The notes: generated from the letters alone by a model not told the origin. Positions 11,823 through 20,514 are shown, counted from the stretch's first letter. The stretch: 64,000 nucleotides of DNA from Bacteroidia bacterium (GCA_030431055.1 JAUIJA010000002.1:124001-188000); one strand, 5' to 3'. Made by a program: numbers and translations.

Positions 11823-11896
11823 AGCCGATGGAGGGACTCGAACCCACGACCTGCTGATTACAAATCAGCTGCTCTAGCCAGCTGAGCTACATCGGC
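11823..11896 (-). tRNA. tRNA-Thr (anticodon TGT)
   Basis: A 74-nt cloverleaf on the minus strand. The acceptor is GCCGATG/CATCGGC, the anticodon stem CTGAT/ATCAG encloses TTGTA so the anticodon is TGT, and the T arm has GTTCGAGTC. It is the first gene of the Thr-Tyr-Thr-tuf cluster and lies just after the terminator of hpf. Confidence 0.95.
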
Positions 11897-11905
11897 GACT
11901 GCAAT

Positions 11906-11933
11906 AAAAAAAGTCCGCTATTTCTAACGGACT
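11906..11933 (-). terminator. Intrinsic terminator after hpf
   Basis: On the minus strand AGTCCGTT pairs with AGCGGACT (one G-T pair) around a six-base loop, followed by seven T. It ends the xerC-hpf transcript just upstream of the tRNA cluster. Confidence 0.85.
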
Positions 11934-11986
11934 GCAAATGTATGTATTTTATTTTTTATTCAAAACTTTTTTTAGTTTTTTTTCAT

Positions 11987-12289
11987 CTAAGCATGTGCTC
12001 TGATTTTTTCTTTGTACTTAACAAGCATTCTTTCTAAAGATTGTTCTGATGAATCTACAGCTTCTTCAAAGGTTTTACATGTCTTTTTTATTAAGAAACT
12101 ATCACCTGGAACATATACTTTAATTTCTGCTGTTTTATTTTCTTTATCACTTGTGTTTTCAGTCCTCAAATAAACATCAGCTGAAATTATTTTATCAAAA
12201 TACTTTTCTAATTTCGACAATTTGTCTTCAATAAAAACTACTAATTTTTTGTCAACATTAAAGTTAACCGCCTGAACATTTACTTTCAT
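11987..12289 (-). CDS. hpf: Ribosome hibernation-promoting factor, short form (HPF/RaiA family)
   Basis: The 100-residue product matches the S30AE/sigma-54 modulation domain: MKVNVQAVNF start, DKLSKLEKYFDKIISADVYL helix-strand, and a basic C-terminal EQSLERMLVKYKEKI helix. Proteins of this family bind the 30S decoding site in stationary phase and silence ribosomes. It lacks the C-terminal dimerisation domain of long HPF. It follows the xerC-type gene by 33 bases and is probably co-transcribed with it. HPF and RaiA/YfiA cannot be told apart from the sequence alone. Confidence 0.9.
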   Translation of the reverse strand: MKVNVQAVNFNVDKKLVVFIEDKLSKLEKYFDKIISADVYLRTENTSDKENKTAEIKVYVPGDSFLIKKTCKTFEEAVDSSEQSLERMLVKYKEKIRAHA

Positions 12290-12322
12290 ATTAAAAATGT
12301 TTGGAATTATACAATAGAACTA

Positions 12323-13207
12323 TTAACCTCTAGGATGTGTTTTTCTATACACTTTTTGTAACTCAGATAAACTGCTATGTGTATAGATTTGAGTTGACGA
12401 TAAACTCGCATGCCCTAATAGTTCTTTAACAGAATTTAAATCGGCACCATTATTTAACAAGTGTGTTGCAAATGTATGCCTAAGAACGTGTGGACTCTTT
12501 TTCGTCTTTTGAGACACAGCACTAAAATAATCATTAATTAAACGATAAACAAAAGATTGACTTAATTTATTTGCAGTTTTTGATAAAATTAACACTTCGG
12601 TATTTTCAGCGTTTTCCAATTCATTTCTAAAAGACAAATACTTTTCCAAAAGAAGCAAAGTTGATGGCAGTAACGGAATCAACCTTTCTTTGTTTCTCTT
12701 TCCTAAAACCTTCAATAGTTTTGAGCTAAAATCGACATCTGAAACTTTACTATTTATCAATTCGCTTTTACGAATTCCAGTCGCATAGAACAACTCAACA
12801 ATTAAACGGTTACGAATTCCTTCAAAATCATCTGTAAATTCATTCAACTCAAAAACTTTAATTAGTTCATTTTCTGAAAAAGGAATTTGGACTTTCTTTG
12901 ATGTTTTTAATGCTTTGTGTTTTAGTAAAGGATTAATTGATATTCGCTTTATCTTAAGCAAAAACTTGTAAAACGATTTTAAAGAAGAAACTTTTCGGTT
13001 AATGGAATTATTTGAAATACCACTTTCTACTAAAGAAACAATCCAACTTCTTATGAAGACATACTGAACATCTTCCAATTTGGTTTGGTATTCGCTTTCT
13101 AAAAAAGCATTAAATTCCATCACATCGTTATAATATGCTAATACTGTATGTTCAGAATATTTTTTTTCTTTAGAAAGATACTCAATAAACGCCTCTATAT
13201 TTTCCAT
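12323..13207 (-). CDS. xerC: Tyrosine recombinase, XerC type
   Basis: This 294-residue site-specific recombinase has an N-terminal SAM-like DNA-binding domain (about residues 1-90) and a C-terminal catalytic domain. The catalytic set is complete: R146 (ATGIRKSEL), K170, H240 and R243 (HVLRHTFATHLL), H266 (LLGHASL) and Y275 (TQIYTHSS). Its length and its place in a core operon with rpsU and hpf point to the chromosomal Xer dimer-resolution enzyme rather than a phage integrase. It could be XerC or XerD, and the gene letter is an inference from similar flavobacterial contexts. Confidence 0.9.
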   Translation of the reverse strand: MENIEAFIEYLSKEKKYSEHTVLAYYNDVMEFNAFLESEYQTKLEDVQYVFIRSWIVSLVESGISNNSINRKVSSLKSFYKFLLKIKRISINPLLKHKALKTSKKVQIPFSENELIKVFELNEFTDDFEGIRNRLIVELFYATGIRKSELINSKVSDVDFSSKLLKVLGKRNKERLIPLLPSTLLLLEKYLSFRNELENAENTEVLILSKTANKLSQSFVYRLINDYFSAVSQKTKKSPHVLRHTFATHLLNNGADLNSVKELLGHASLSSTQIYTHSSLSELQKVYRKTHPRG

Positions 13208-13230
13208 AACTCACACTTAAATCAAATATA

Positions 13231-13265
13231 CAAAAAAAGCCACTAGAAAAAATCTAATGGCTTTT
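13231..13265 (-). terminator. Intrinsic terminator after rpsU
   Basis: On the minus strand AGCCATTAGA pairs with TCTAGTGGCT (one G-T pair) around a short T loop and is followed by seven T. It ends the rpsU transcript before xerC, making rpsU largely monocistronic. Confidence 0.88.
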
Positions 13266-13285
13266 ATATTTAAGCTTACAAAGAA

Positions 13286-13480
13286 TTATAACTCAGCTGA
13301 GTCTTTTAATCTTTGAACATAGTATGCTTTTTGAATTTCTGCTCTACGAGAAACTGATGGTTTTGTAAAGTGCTGACGCGATCTTAACTGACGAACAGTT
13401 CCTGTGTTAGTGAATTTTCTCTTGTAGCGCTTTAATGCTCTATCTATATTTTCTCCGTCTTTAACTGGTATGATTAACAT
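13286..13480 (-). CDS. rpsU: 30S ribosomal protein S21 (bS21)
   Basis: This 64-residue basic protein reads MLIIPVKDGENIDRALKRYK and continues in the Arg/Lys-rich bS21 pattern. bS21 sits next to the 3' tail of 16S rRNA. In Flavobacterium the tail is held by bS21, bS18 and bS6, which hides the anti-Shine-Dalgarno sequence. The gene is flanked by a terminator (13231-13265) and a strong Shine-Dalgarno/promoter region (13489-13518), so it is probably expressed alone and controlled by its own product. Confidence 0.96.
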   Translation of the reverse strand: MLIIPVKDGENIDRALKRYKRKFTNTGTVRQLRSRQHFTKPSVSRRAEIQKAYYVQRLKDSAEL

Positions 13481-13488
13481 AATTTAGA

Positions 13489-13518
13489 CACCTCCTCTCA
13501 TTTAAGAGCGCAAAAATA
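13489..13518 (-). promoter_or_regulatory. rpsU promoter -7 box and unusually strong Shine-Dalgarno sequence
   Basis: On the minus strand TATTTTTG (13511-13518) fits the TAnnTTTG -7 box. Downstream, GAGAGGAGGTG (13489-13499) is a near-perfect complement of the 16S rRNA 3' end, placed 8 bases before the rpsU ATG. Most genes in this window have no such purine-rich element, so the exception is striking. It matches the known autogenous control of rpsU in Flavobacteriia. Confidence 0.85.
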
Positions 13519-13542
13519 TATATTAATTTTAAATCTCAAAAA

Positions 13543-14712
13543 TTATTTTATTACTGGCTTATAATTTTTTTTATCGATTATTGTTTTCGACAGAATTTCT
13601 TTTAAGATTTCTGATGTTCCACCGCCAATTGGCCCTAAACGACTATCGCGTAACATACGTGCTAGTGGATATTCTTCCATATAACCGTAACCGCCTAACA
13701 TTTGCAAACAGCTATAAATTGTTTCGTCGGCAACTTTTGTAGATTTTAATTTCGCCATTGTAGCTTCTTCCACAACATAATCTCCTTGATTTAATCTTGA
13801 AGTAGCAACGTAATTAAATATTTTACAATGCTCTACATCGGTTTTGTGCTCAACAATTTTATGACGTAATGCTTGGAATTTGTCAATTGTTTTTCCAAAT
13901 GCTTCACGTTGCGACATGTATTCTAATGTATATTCAATAGCATATTCAGCTCTTGCATGCGCATTTATAGCCATGATTAATCGCTCCAACGCAAAATGTT
14001 GCATGATATATGAGAAACCTTTTCCTTCTTCTCCCATTAAATTTTCAGCAGGAATCTCAACATTATCAAACGCAATTTCAGCTGTATCTGAAGCTCTCCA
14101 ACCCAACTTATCTAGTTTTGTTGCTGAAACTCCGTTTAGATTACTATCAACTAAGAAAATACTAATTCCTTTATTTCCTAGTTCTGGAGTTGTTTTAGCA
14201 GCCACTACATAATAATCACCATAAACTCCGTTTGTAATAAACGTTTTAGAACCATTAATAAGGTATTTATCACCTTTTTTCACAGCAGTTGTTCGCATAC
14301 CAGCAACATCACTTCCGCCAAAAGGTTCTGTAATACACAATGCTCCTATTTTGTCGCCAGAAATACTTGGTGCTAAATAATCTTGTTTAATACGCTCATC
14401 GCCTTCTGCATTTAAGTGCGTCATTGCTAAATAAGAATGTGCCCACATAGCAGCAGCAAAACCAGCTGATTTTACTCTTTGTAATTCTTCTAAGAATATT
14501 ACGGTATAAAACAAATCTAAATTCATTCCACCATACGCTTCTGGATAACGAATTCCGAAAAATCCCATTTCTCCGAATTTCTTCCAAATAAAGCGCTCAA
14601 TCTTTCCTTCTTTTTCCCACTTTTCAATATGCGGAACAACTTCTTTATTTAAAAAATCGCGTAAACTTTCTCTAAACAACTGATGTTCTTCTGTAAAATA
14701 TATTGAATTCAT
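13543..14712 (-). CDS. Acyl-CoA dehydrogenase family protein
   Basis: This 389-residue FAD enzyme catalyses alpha,beta-dehydrogenation of an acyl-CoA. Domain order is the N-terminal helical bundle, a middle beta domain (CITEPFGGSDVAGMRT near 126-141) and a C-terminal helical domain (REAFGKTIDKFQALR; LQMLGGYGYMEEYPLARMLRD). The medium-chain-type catalytic Glu position near the C-terminus is Gly (PIGGGTSEI), while a Glu is present at 243 in ALERLIMA, the position used by isovaleryl- and long-chain-type enzymes. Substrate cannot be settled. It lies between rpsU and a divergent-function membrane gene, with no other beta-oxidation genes nearby. Confidence 0.9.
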   Translation of the reverse strand: MNSIYFTEEHQLFRESLRDFLNKEVVPHIEKWEKEGKIERFIWKKFGEMGFFGIRYPEAYGGMNLDLFYTVIFLEELQRVKSAGFAAAMWAHSYLAMTHLNAEGDERIKQDYLAPSISGDKIGALCITEPFGGSDVAGMRTTAVKKGDKYLINGSKTFITNGVYGDYYVVAAKTTPELGNKGISIFLVDSNLNGVSATKLDKLGWRASDTAEIAFDNVEIPAENLMGEEGKGFSYIMQHFALERLIMAINAHARAEYAIEYTLEYMSQREAFGKTIDKFQALRHKIVEHKTDVEHCKIFNYVATSRLNQGDYVVEEATMAKLKSTKVADETIYSCLQMLGGYGYMEEYPLARMLRDSRLGPIGGGTSEILKEILSKTIIDKKNYKPVIK

Positions 14713-14731
14713 ATTATTAGACTTGTTTTTT

Positions 14732-15622
14732 TTATTTAGTGTCCAAATATAAGGCTATTATTTTTAATTTATCTTGTGGACAATCTTTAATTTTAGACAA
14801 ATCTTGTACAGATTTAATTTCTCCATTCATACTCCTATACGTAACAATTTCTTTTGCAAAAGCATAATTGAAATACGGAAAGTTGTAAAGCTCTTTTGTA
14901 GAAGCTTCGTTTATCTTAATCTTTTTTAAATTTTCAGGCTTAGTCTCTATAAAGAAATGTTTTTTCAACGCTTCAAATCTTTCTGGAGTTATTCCCCAAA
15001 TGAATTGCAATTGCTCAATTGTTGCAAAAGCACCAAACTTTTCTTTATCACGTAAGATAATATCGGAAAGTTTATCGCCAATTCCGAAAACCGCCATTAA
15101 CTCTTCTTTTGTAGCAAGGTTAATGTCTTTCAGTTCAATCTTCTTCTTTTCTAAAAACTGATGATTTTGTCGCTTCGCATTATTTTTCTTAACAACCCAA
15201 TCTGGAAATTTAAAATAAGGAGATATCATATTTAGTAATGAATCGGAAACTTTTGTTATTGTTTGAAATTCTTTTGCTGAATTTACAAATTTCCCTTTTT
15301 CTCGAAATGTATGTAACCTGTCAATTTCTTCAACAGACATCCCCAACATATACCCTTTGTAATCGGTAATGTAATTTGGGTTGAATGGAAAAATCTTTTG
15401 CTTCTTTTCAGATTTAGTCGATTTTAAACTATCGATATATTTTTGATAACCCAACCATTTATTATCGATTGAAGCTGATTTTTCGGTTTGCGTAAATAAC
15501 TTATCAGAAATTGTATTGAAATTTAAGATAATTAACTGAAGTAAAATTATCAGTACTATTAAAATAAAAATCCCATTCCGATGCCCCGAAGAAAACATGA
15601 AATAGGATTTTATATTTTTCAT
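14732..15622 (-). CDS. Helix-hairpin-helix membrane protein (ComEA-like repeats)
   Basis: This 296-residue protein has one N-terminal membrane helix (about residues 17-36, GIFILIVLIILLQLIILNF) and then several helix-hairpin-helix segments: IELKDINLATKEELMAVFGIG near 160-182, FATIEQLQFIWGITPERFEAL, and KKIKINEASTKELYNFPYF followed by FAKEIVTYRS. Such repeats bind DNA non-specifically, as in ComEA. An anchored periplasmic DNA-binding role is possible, but there are no other competence genes here. It is 19 bases upstream of the dehydrogenase and 12 bases after the symporter gene, so the three may form one transcript. Confidence 0.8.
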   Translation of the reverse strand: MKNIKSYFMFSSGHRNGIFILIVLIILLQLIILNFNTISDKLFTQTEKSASIDNKWLGYQKYIDSLKSTKSEKKQKIFPFNPNYITDYKGYMLGMSVEEIDRLHTFREKGKFVNSAKEFQTITKVSDSLLNMISPYFKFPDWVVKKNNAKRQNHQFLEKKKIELKDINLATKEELMAVFGIGDKLSDIILRDKEKFGAFATIEQLQFIWGITPERFEALKKHFFIETKPENLKKIKINEASTKELYNFPYFNYAFAKEIVTYRSMNGEIKSVQDLSKIKDCPQDKLKIIALYLDTK

Positions 15623-15634
15623 TTGAATATTTTT

Positions 15635-17221
15635 TTAACCTTTAATTACTTTAAGGTATTTCTTTAATTCGTCTTTTACTTTAGGCGCAAGCAATACAAT
15701 TCCTAACATATTTGGAACCATCATTGCAAAAATCATTGCATCTGAAAAACCAATTACAGCACCAAGACTAGCAGCCGAACCTACAATTACAAATAAACAG
15801 AATAAAATTTTATATGCATATTCCATCTTTTTAGAGCGTCCGAATAAAAAAGACCAACCTTGAAAACCGTAATACGACCAAGAAATCATACTACTAAAAG
15901 CAAATAAAACAACCGCAACAGTTAACACATAAGGGAACCAAGAGATAACAGATTCAAAAGCACCCGAAGTTAATAAAATTGCTTGTGCATCGCTTAGTCC
16001 AGCGTTTGCAGAAGTTACATTTCCTGTAATAATTAAAACCAATGCTGTCATTGTACACACTAAAACCGTATCGATAAATGGTTCTAATAACGCAACCATT
16101 CCTTCACTAGCAGGATATTTTGTTTTAACTGCAGAGTGCGCAATAGACGCAGAACCTACACCTGCTTCATTTGAAAACGCTGCTCTTTTAAAACCTTGTA
16201 CCAATACTCCAATTGCTCCACCAGCCATCCCTTCTGGACTAAAAGCACCATCAATAATTTGCATAAAAGCATCGTCGATTAGACTAAAGTTAGTAAAAAT
16301 TACAAACAACGCAGCGGCTACATAAATAACAACCATAAATGGTACAATTTTATCTGTAACTTTTGCGATAGATTTAATTCCACCAATAATTACGATTCCA
16401 ACTAAAATGGACATTACAACACCAAAAGCCCAACCATATCCATGCAAAAACGATTGTTCACCTCCAGTAATATTTTCTAATAATTGGAAAGCTTGGTTTA
16501 CTTGGAACATATTTCCTCCTCCAAAAGAACCTCCAATAACAAATATAGCAAATAGCACTGCTAATACTTTTCCTAATTTAGCTAAACCTTTTTCTTTTAA
16601 ACCTTTTGTTAAGTAGTACATTGGCCCACCATATACAACTCCATCTTTATTAATATCTCTATACTTAACACCTAACGTACATTCAACAAATTTTGAAGCC
16701 ATACCTAGTAATCCTGCAACAATCATCCAAAAAGTTGCTCCGGCACCACCAACAGAAACCGCGATAGCAACTCCAGCAATATTTCCTAAACCTACAGTTG
16801 CAGATAAAGCAGCTGTTAATGCCTGGAAGTGAGAAACTTCCCCTTCATGACCTTCAACAGCGATTGTTTCAATTGCATCTCCACCTGGCGTTGGGTCACC
16901 AGCAACAGGCATCGCTTCGTGATGATCTTTTCCATCATATTTACCTCTAACAATATTTATAGAAGTTAAAAAACCTCTAATATTGATAAACTTAAAGTAA
17001 ATTGTAAAATAAGTAGCTCCTAAAATTAAAGGGAATAAAACCCAGAAAACTTTAACTCCACCACCAAAATCTATTTGATAAAAAATTGCATTTACAAACC
17101 AACTTGTTGCATTACCAAAGGCTTGATCAATTTGTTGGTCAATTCCCATTTCTTCTGCTTCCTGTGCAAATGTTAGTATTGGTAATAATGTTAATAATAA
17201 CGAGAAAAGCTTTTTCATCAT
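15635..17221 (-). CDS. Sodium:alanine/glycine symporter, AgcS family
   Basis: This 528-residue polytopic membrane protein couples Na+ to uptake of small neutral amino acids. Conserved segments include ALSATVGLGNIAGVAIAVSV, GPMYYLTKGL, and AFSNEAGVGSASIAHSAV. It begins with MMKKLFSLLLTLLPILTFAQ, which looks like a cleavable signal peptide ahead of the first membrane helix, a feature seen in Bacteroidota members of the family. Two ATG codons are adjacent and either could start it. The C-terminus is KKYLKVIKG. Substrate (Ala, Gly or other) cannot be read from the sequence. Confidence 0.93.
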   Translation of the reverse strand: MMKKLFSLLLTLLPILTFAQEAEEMGIDQQIDQAFGNATSWFVNAIFYQIDFGGGVKVFWVLFPLILGATYFTIYFKFINIRGFLTSINIVRGKYDGKDHHEAMPVAGDPTPGGDAIETIAVEGHEGEVSHFQALTAALSATVGLGNIAGVAIAVSVGGAGATFWMIVAGLLGMASKFVECTLGVKYRDINKDGVVYGGPMYYLTKGLKEKGLAKLGKVLAVLFAIFVIGGSFGGGNMFQVNQAFQLLENITGGEQSFLHGYGWAFGVVMSILVGIVIIGGIKSIAKVTDKIVPFMVVIYVAAALFVIFTNFSLIDDAFMQIIDGAFSPEGMAGGAIGVLVQGFKRAAFSNEAGVGSASIAHSAVKTKYPASEGMVALLEPFIDTVLVCTMTALVLIITGNVTSANAGLSDAQAILLTSGAFESVISWFPYVLTVAVVLFAFSSMISWSYYGFQGWSFLFGRSKKMEYAYKILFCLFVIVGSAASLGAVIGFSDAMIFAMMVPNMLGIVLLAPKVKDELKKYLKVIKG

Positions 17222-17248
17222 TTATGTTTGATTTTAGTTAATTGGTTT

Positions 17249-17470
17249 CTATAAGTCAAAAACAGAACTTCGTTTTGTATAAACCATATCTTTTAAACGA
17301 AGCAAGAAAGCTAAAGTTAAATAAAACCCAAAACCTATTCCAACTGTAATAAAAGAGATATAAACAAAAAACAAACGTACGTTTGTGGCACGCATTCCAA
17401 GTCTTTCTGCTAGACGTTGTGCTACAAAAAAACCGTGTTTTTCAAAAAAATGAAGGATTTTGGTTATCAT
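17249..17470 (-). CDS. PspC-domain small membrane protein
   Basis: The 73-residue product fits the phage-shock PspC domain: an amphipathic start (FFEKHGFFVAQRLAERLGM), then RATNVRLFFVYISFITVGIG and a membrane helix (about residues 30-60), ending in a charged tail. PspC proteins sense envelope stress. No pspA or pspB homologue lies nearby. It is 9 bases from the DUF2851 gene upstream and 27 from the symporter gene downstream, suggesting one transcript. Confidence 0.8.
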   Translation of the reverse strand: MITKILHFFEKHGFFVAQRLAERLGMRATNVRLFFVYISFITVGIGFGFYLTLAFLLRLKDMVYTKRSSVFDL

Positions 17471-17479
17471 TTTTAGCTT

Positions 17480-18766
17480 TTAAACCTCAAATGTATGATT
17501 TTTTTTTAAAATCTCAATTCCTATTCTACATTTCAAACACGCTTGTTTTTCACAATATTGCTTTTTTAACTGTAATAATGCTTGAGAATCGAATGCATTT
17601 TCACTTTTTACATTTAAGTCTTGAAAACGTGCAATTATCGTATTCTTTTCGCTTTTAATTTCTTGAGATAATTGAATTATATCTTCAAACGAATCATTCC
17701 CTTTATACTTATTAAAAACAAACTGCAATGGAATTACTGAATTAATCAATAACAATTCTATAAATTTTATCGAAATTCCGCTTAAATTTTTCTCAGTTTC
17801 TCTATCGAAATTATAATGATTTCTCCAATAATTAGAAACTTGTATTTTAAAAATTTCCTTTATATCACGAATCGATTTCACGTTTATTAGTTGTTCAAAA
17901 ACATTTTGAGTATTATAATAAAGTGCGGCTAATTGTGCTAATCGGATTGTAGGGAAATTATTCGGTCGGAGTTTATAAAACTGAAATTTTAATTCCGGAT
18001 TTTCAGTGATTTTATATTTCGTTTTTTGATAATTCCAAATTGACTGAAGTTTTTTTGGATATTCATCTTGAAATTCGTCAGATAAAAATCCTCCAAAACC
18101 AAAGAATAAAGCCTCTAAGTTTTCTTGAGTATGCGATTCTTTTCGAATAATTGAAAACGGAATACTTAACCCTAATTTTAAAAAAGCTTCTCCGTTTATG
18201 TTTAAGCCGAAATTCTTCACTAAAACAGCAAAACAAACTGCTTCCCAATCTTGATTTAGTTCAGTAAAAATCTCTTGAATTTGATTAGTTTTTTCTTCTA
18301 ATCGTTCAAAAAACAAACTTTCTTTCCACGACAACCAAGTAAACTCAGAAACTTCATCTAAAGAATTTTCACAATTAATCCAGTTTTTCGTTTGCAATAA
18401 CGCATTTATTCGTTTTAAAGTTTCTTCTGAAATATAATTTTTGAGTTCTAAAACAGGAATTTCAGATTTATTTTTTCTGTAAATCTCAGTATCATGATTC
18501 CAAACAACATGAAGAATAACATTATCGTATTCTTTATCTAATTCGTGATTATGTAAATACCAATCGGAAGAATTAACGTGAATCTCTATGTTTCCAGCCC
18601 ATTTTTGAGTTTCAATAATTAATTGCGCATTAAAAAAATCTGGCCCTGAATTTTGAAGATATTGACCAAAATTTAAAATTTCGATCTTTTCCTTTTTTGT
18701 AGTGAATAATTGAGTTATATCAAACTGCTTGTGCAACCACAAATAGTGTAGAATAATTTCTTTCAT
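17480..18766 (-). CDS. DUF2851 family protein
   Basis: This 428-residue soluble protein has no signal peptide. The N-terminal part (FGQYLQNSGPDFFNAQLIIE, then WAGNIEIHVNSSDWYLHNH) is characteristic of DUF2851 proteins, common and almost restricted to Bacteroidota. The fold has been compared with nuclease-like proteins, but no activity is established. The C-terminus carries a cysteine group (YCEKQACLKCRIG) that may bind metal. It is divergent from the PNGase-like gene at 18838. Confidence 0.8.
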   Translation of the reverse strand: MKEIILHYLWLHKQFDITQLFTTKKEKIEILNFGQYLQNSGPDFFNAQLIIETQKWAGNIEIHVNSSDWYLHNHELDKEYDNVILHVVWNHDTEIYRKNKSEIPVLELKNYISEETLKRINALLQTKNWINCENSLDEVSEFTWLSWKESLFFERLEEKTNQIQEIFTELNQDWEAVCFAVLVKNFGLNINGEAFLKLGLSIPFSIIRKESHTQENLEALFFGFGGFLSDEFQDEYPKKLQSIWNYQKTKYKITENPELKFQFYKLRPNNFPTIRLAQLAALYYNTQNVFEQLINVKSIRDIKEIFKIQVSNYWRNHYNFDRETEKNLSGISIKFIELLLINSVIPLQFVFNKYKGNDSFEDIIQLSQEIKSEKNTIIARFQDLNVKSENAFDSQALLQLKKQYCEKQACLKCRIGIEILKKNHTFEV

Positions 18767-18808
18767 AATAAAACTGTATGGCGTATATAGAGCTAAGGTA
18801 ATAAATTT

Positions 18809-18816
18809 TATCTTTG
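18809..18816 (+). promoter_or_regulatory. Candidate -7 element for the PNGase F-like gene
   Basis: TATCTTTG matches TAnnTTTG and lies 21 bases before the ATG at 18838. No clear TTG lies at the -33 distance. Confidence 0.55.
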
Positions 18817-18837
18817 TTTAAATAACAACTAAACATT

Positions 18838-20502
18838 ATGCATAAATTTTTTATTCATTGTATCATTTTATTTTTTTCATTAACGGTTTTTTCACAGCAA
18901 GAAAAAGGTTACTTAATTAGCTATGAAAAATATTACAACGACAACTTAATCAATAGCGATAATTTAATTTTAAGTTTTGTAACCGAAAACAAAAACTACA
19001 TTAGTTCGACTAAAATCGAAGAAAAACAAGCAGAATTTCCCTATGAAGTAACTTTAGTGAGTCCGACTGAAAATTACTTTCAAAAAATAAATTATTTATC
19101 TCCTGAAAAACAGATTCAAACAAAAGACACTTCTACGATTTCGTCATATCAGTTTGAATTACATCCAAATGAAACTAAAAAAATAAGCGGCTATAACTGT
19201 AAAAAAACAACTACTGTTATAAACTCTAATCATTATACAATTTGGTACACAAATGATTTAAAAATCAAAGGCGGACCAACAACTCTTGGACAAAATTTAG
19301 GTTTAGTTTTAGAAATAAACAGGAATAACAACTTTATTATTACAGCAAAAAAAGTTCAAAAAAGTAAATTCAATTTTCCTAAAACTGAAAACATAAAATC
19401 ATATGATAATCTAACTTATCAAGATTTAGTTTGGAAAAGTAGATTCACAACCTTGGCTGTTTTTCAAAATGAAATAATTAACTTTTCAGACAAGTCAGTA
19501 TCAAATGATAGCATTTTACGATTTGCAAACGGAACAATTATTCTTAAAAAAATAAAATTTCCAAAAATAAAAATTACCGATTTAGCTTTTATCGATTTGA
19601 GTTTACAATCTAATGGCGATGCTTATGACAGAACTGGAAGTTTATTTATTATTCCGCAAGAAAAGGAAATAAGCTTTTTTGACGCATTACAAAAAGATGT
19701 TTCAGTATTGCCAGTTTATGAAAATGGAAATGGAAAAAAATATCAAGGAGTTTCCTTGACTGAAAATTACGTTCCAACTTTAGAATTAATGCGATTTTTT
19801 ACTCCATTTGGTATTCATAAATACAATCATATAAAATTAAAAGATAAAGAATGGCATGATGTTGTAATGTATCGCCAAGATATTTCTGACTTTAACAACT
19901 ACTTAAGTGATAAAGAAATTTGGATTGGAGCTTTCATTGGAAATTATGACAAAGGCGGACATAAAGTTTCTGTAAATATTACTATTCACGACGAGGGAAC
20001 TAAAACTAAAGAAAGTGAATTTGTCTTACCGCTTTTTAACACTACAAACATTATGGAAATGGCTGGACAAAATTATGCCACTATGTTTGATAACGAAAAT
20101 GGACTAATAGTATCTTTTGAATTAAAGGAAAATGTTTCTGATGCAAAACTTAAATACATTAGCACAGGTCATGGTGGTTGGGAAAACGGAGATGAATTCC
20201 TCCCTAAAAAGAACACTATTATTCTTGACAATAAAATAGTACACGAATTTATTCCGTGGCGAGAAGATTGCGGTTCGTATCGATTATTTAATCCAGCTTC
20301 TGGAAATTTCAGTAATGGATTATCTTCTTCTGATTATAGTCGTTCAAACTGGTGTCCGGGAATGGTAACTTATCCAACATATATAGATTTAGGAGATTTA
20401 TCTGCTGGAAAACATACTATTCAAATAAAAATTCCGCAGGGAAAACCCGAAGGTGGAAGCTTTAGTGCTTGGAATATTTCTGGTGTTTTAATTGGGAAAT
20501 AA
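18838..20502 (+). CDS. Exported PNGase F-like amidase with GLPGLI-like N-terminal domain
   Basis: This 554-residue protein has a signal peptide (about residues 1-20, ending VFSQ). Residues about 22-200 resemble the GLPGLI family of exported Bacteroidota proteins (KGYLISYEKYY; ISGYNCKKTTTV; LGQNLGLVLEI). The C-terminal two thirds resemble peptide-N-glycosidase F: an EWHDVVMYRQDISDF strand, IGAFIGNYDKGGHKVSV, TGHGGWENGDEF and WREDCGSYRLFNP, followed by SRSNWCPGMVTYPTYID. PNGase F releases N-glycans from glycoproteins. Whether all catalytic acids are kept needs an alignment. No T9SS tail is seen, so it is probably periplasmic or lipid-independent secreted. Confidence 0.8.
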   Translation: MHKFFIHCIILFFSLTVFSQQEKGYLISYEKYYNDNLINSDNLILSFVTENKNYISSTKIEEKQAEFPYEVTLVSPTENYFQKINYLSPEKQIQTKDTSTISSYQFELHPNETKKISGYNCKKTTTVINSNHYTIWYTNDLKIKGGPTTLGQNLGLVLEINRNNNFIITAKKVQKSKFNFPKTENIKSYDNLTYQDLVWKSRFTTLAVFQNEIINFSDKSVSNDSILRFANGTIILKKIKFPKIKITDLAFIDLSLQSNGDAYDRTGSLFIIPQEKEISFFDALQKDVSVLPVYENGNGKKYQGVSLTENYVPTLELMRFFTPFGIHKYNHIKLKDKEWHDVVMYRQDISDFNNYLSDKEIWIGAFIGNYDKGGHKVSVNITIHDEGTKTKESEFVLPLFNTTNIMEMAGQNYATMFDNENGLIVSFELKENVSDAKLKYISTGHGGWENGDEFLPKKNTIILDNKIVHEFIPWREDCGSYRLFNPASGNFSNGLSSSDYSRSNWCPGMVTYPTYIDLGDLSAGKHTIQIKIPQGKPEGGSFSAWNISGVLIGK

Positions 20503-20514
20503 AATATATAAAAG

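Noticed and set aside
12323..13207. Phage or integrative-element integrase
   Set aside because: The recombinase sits in a core operon with hpf and rpsU; no att-like repeats or phage genes are present, so XerC/XerD is the better reading.
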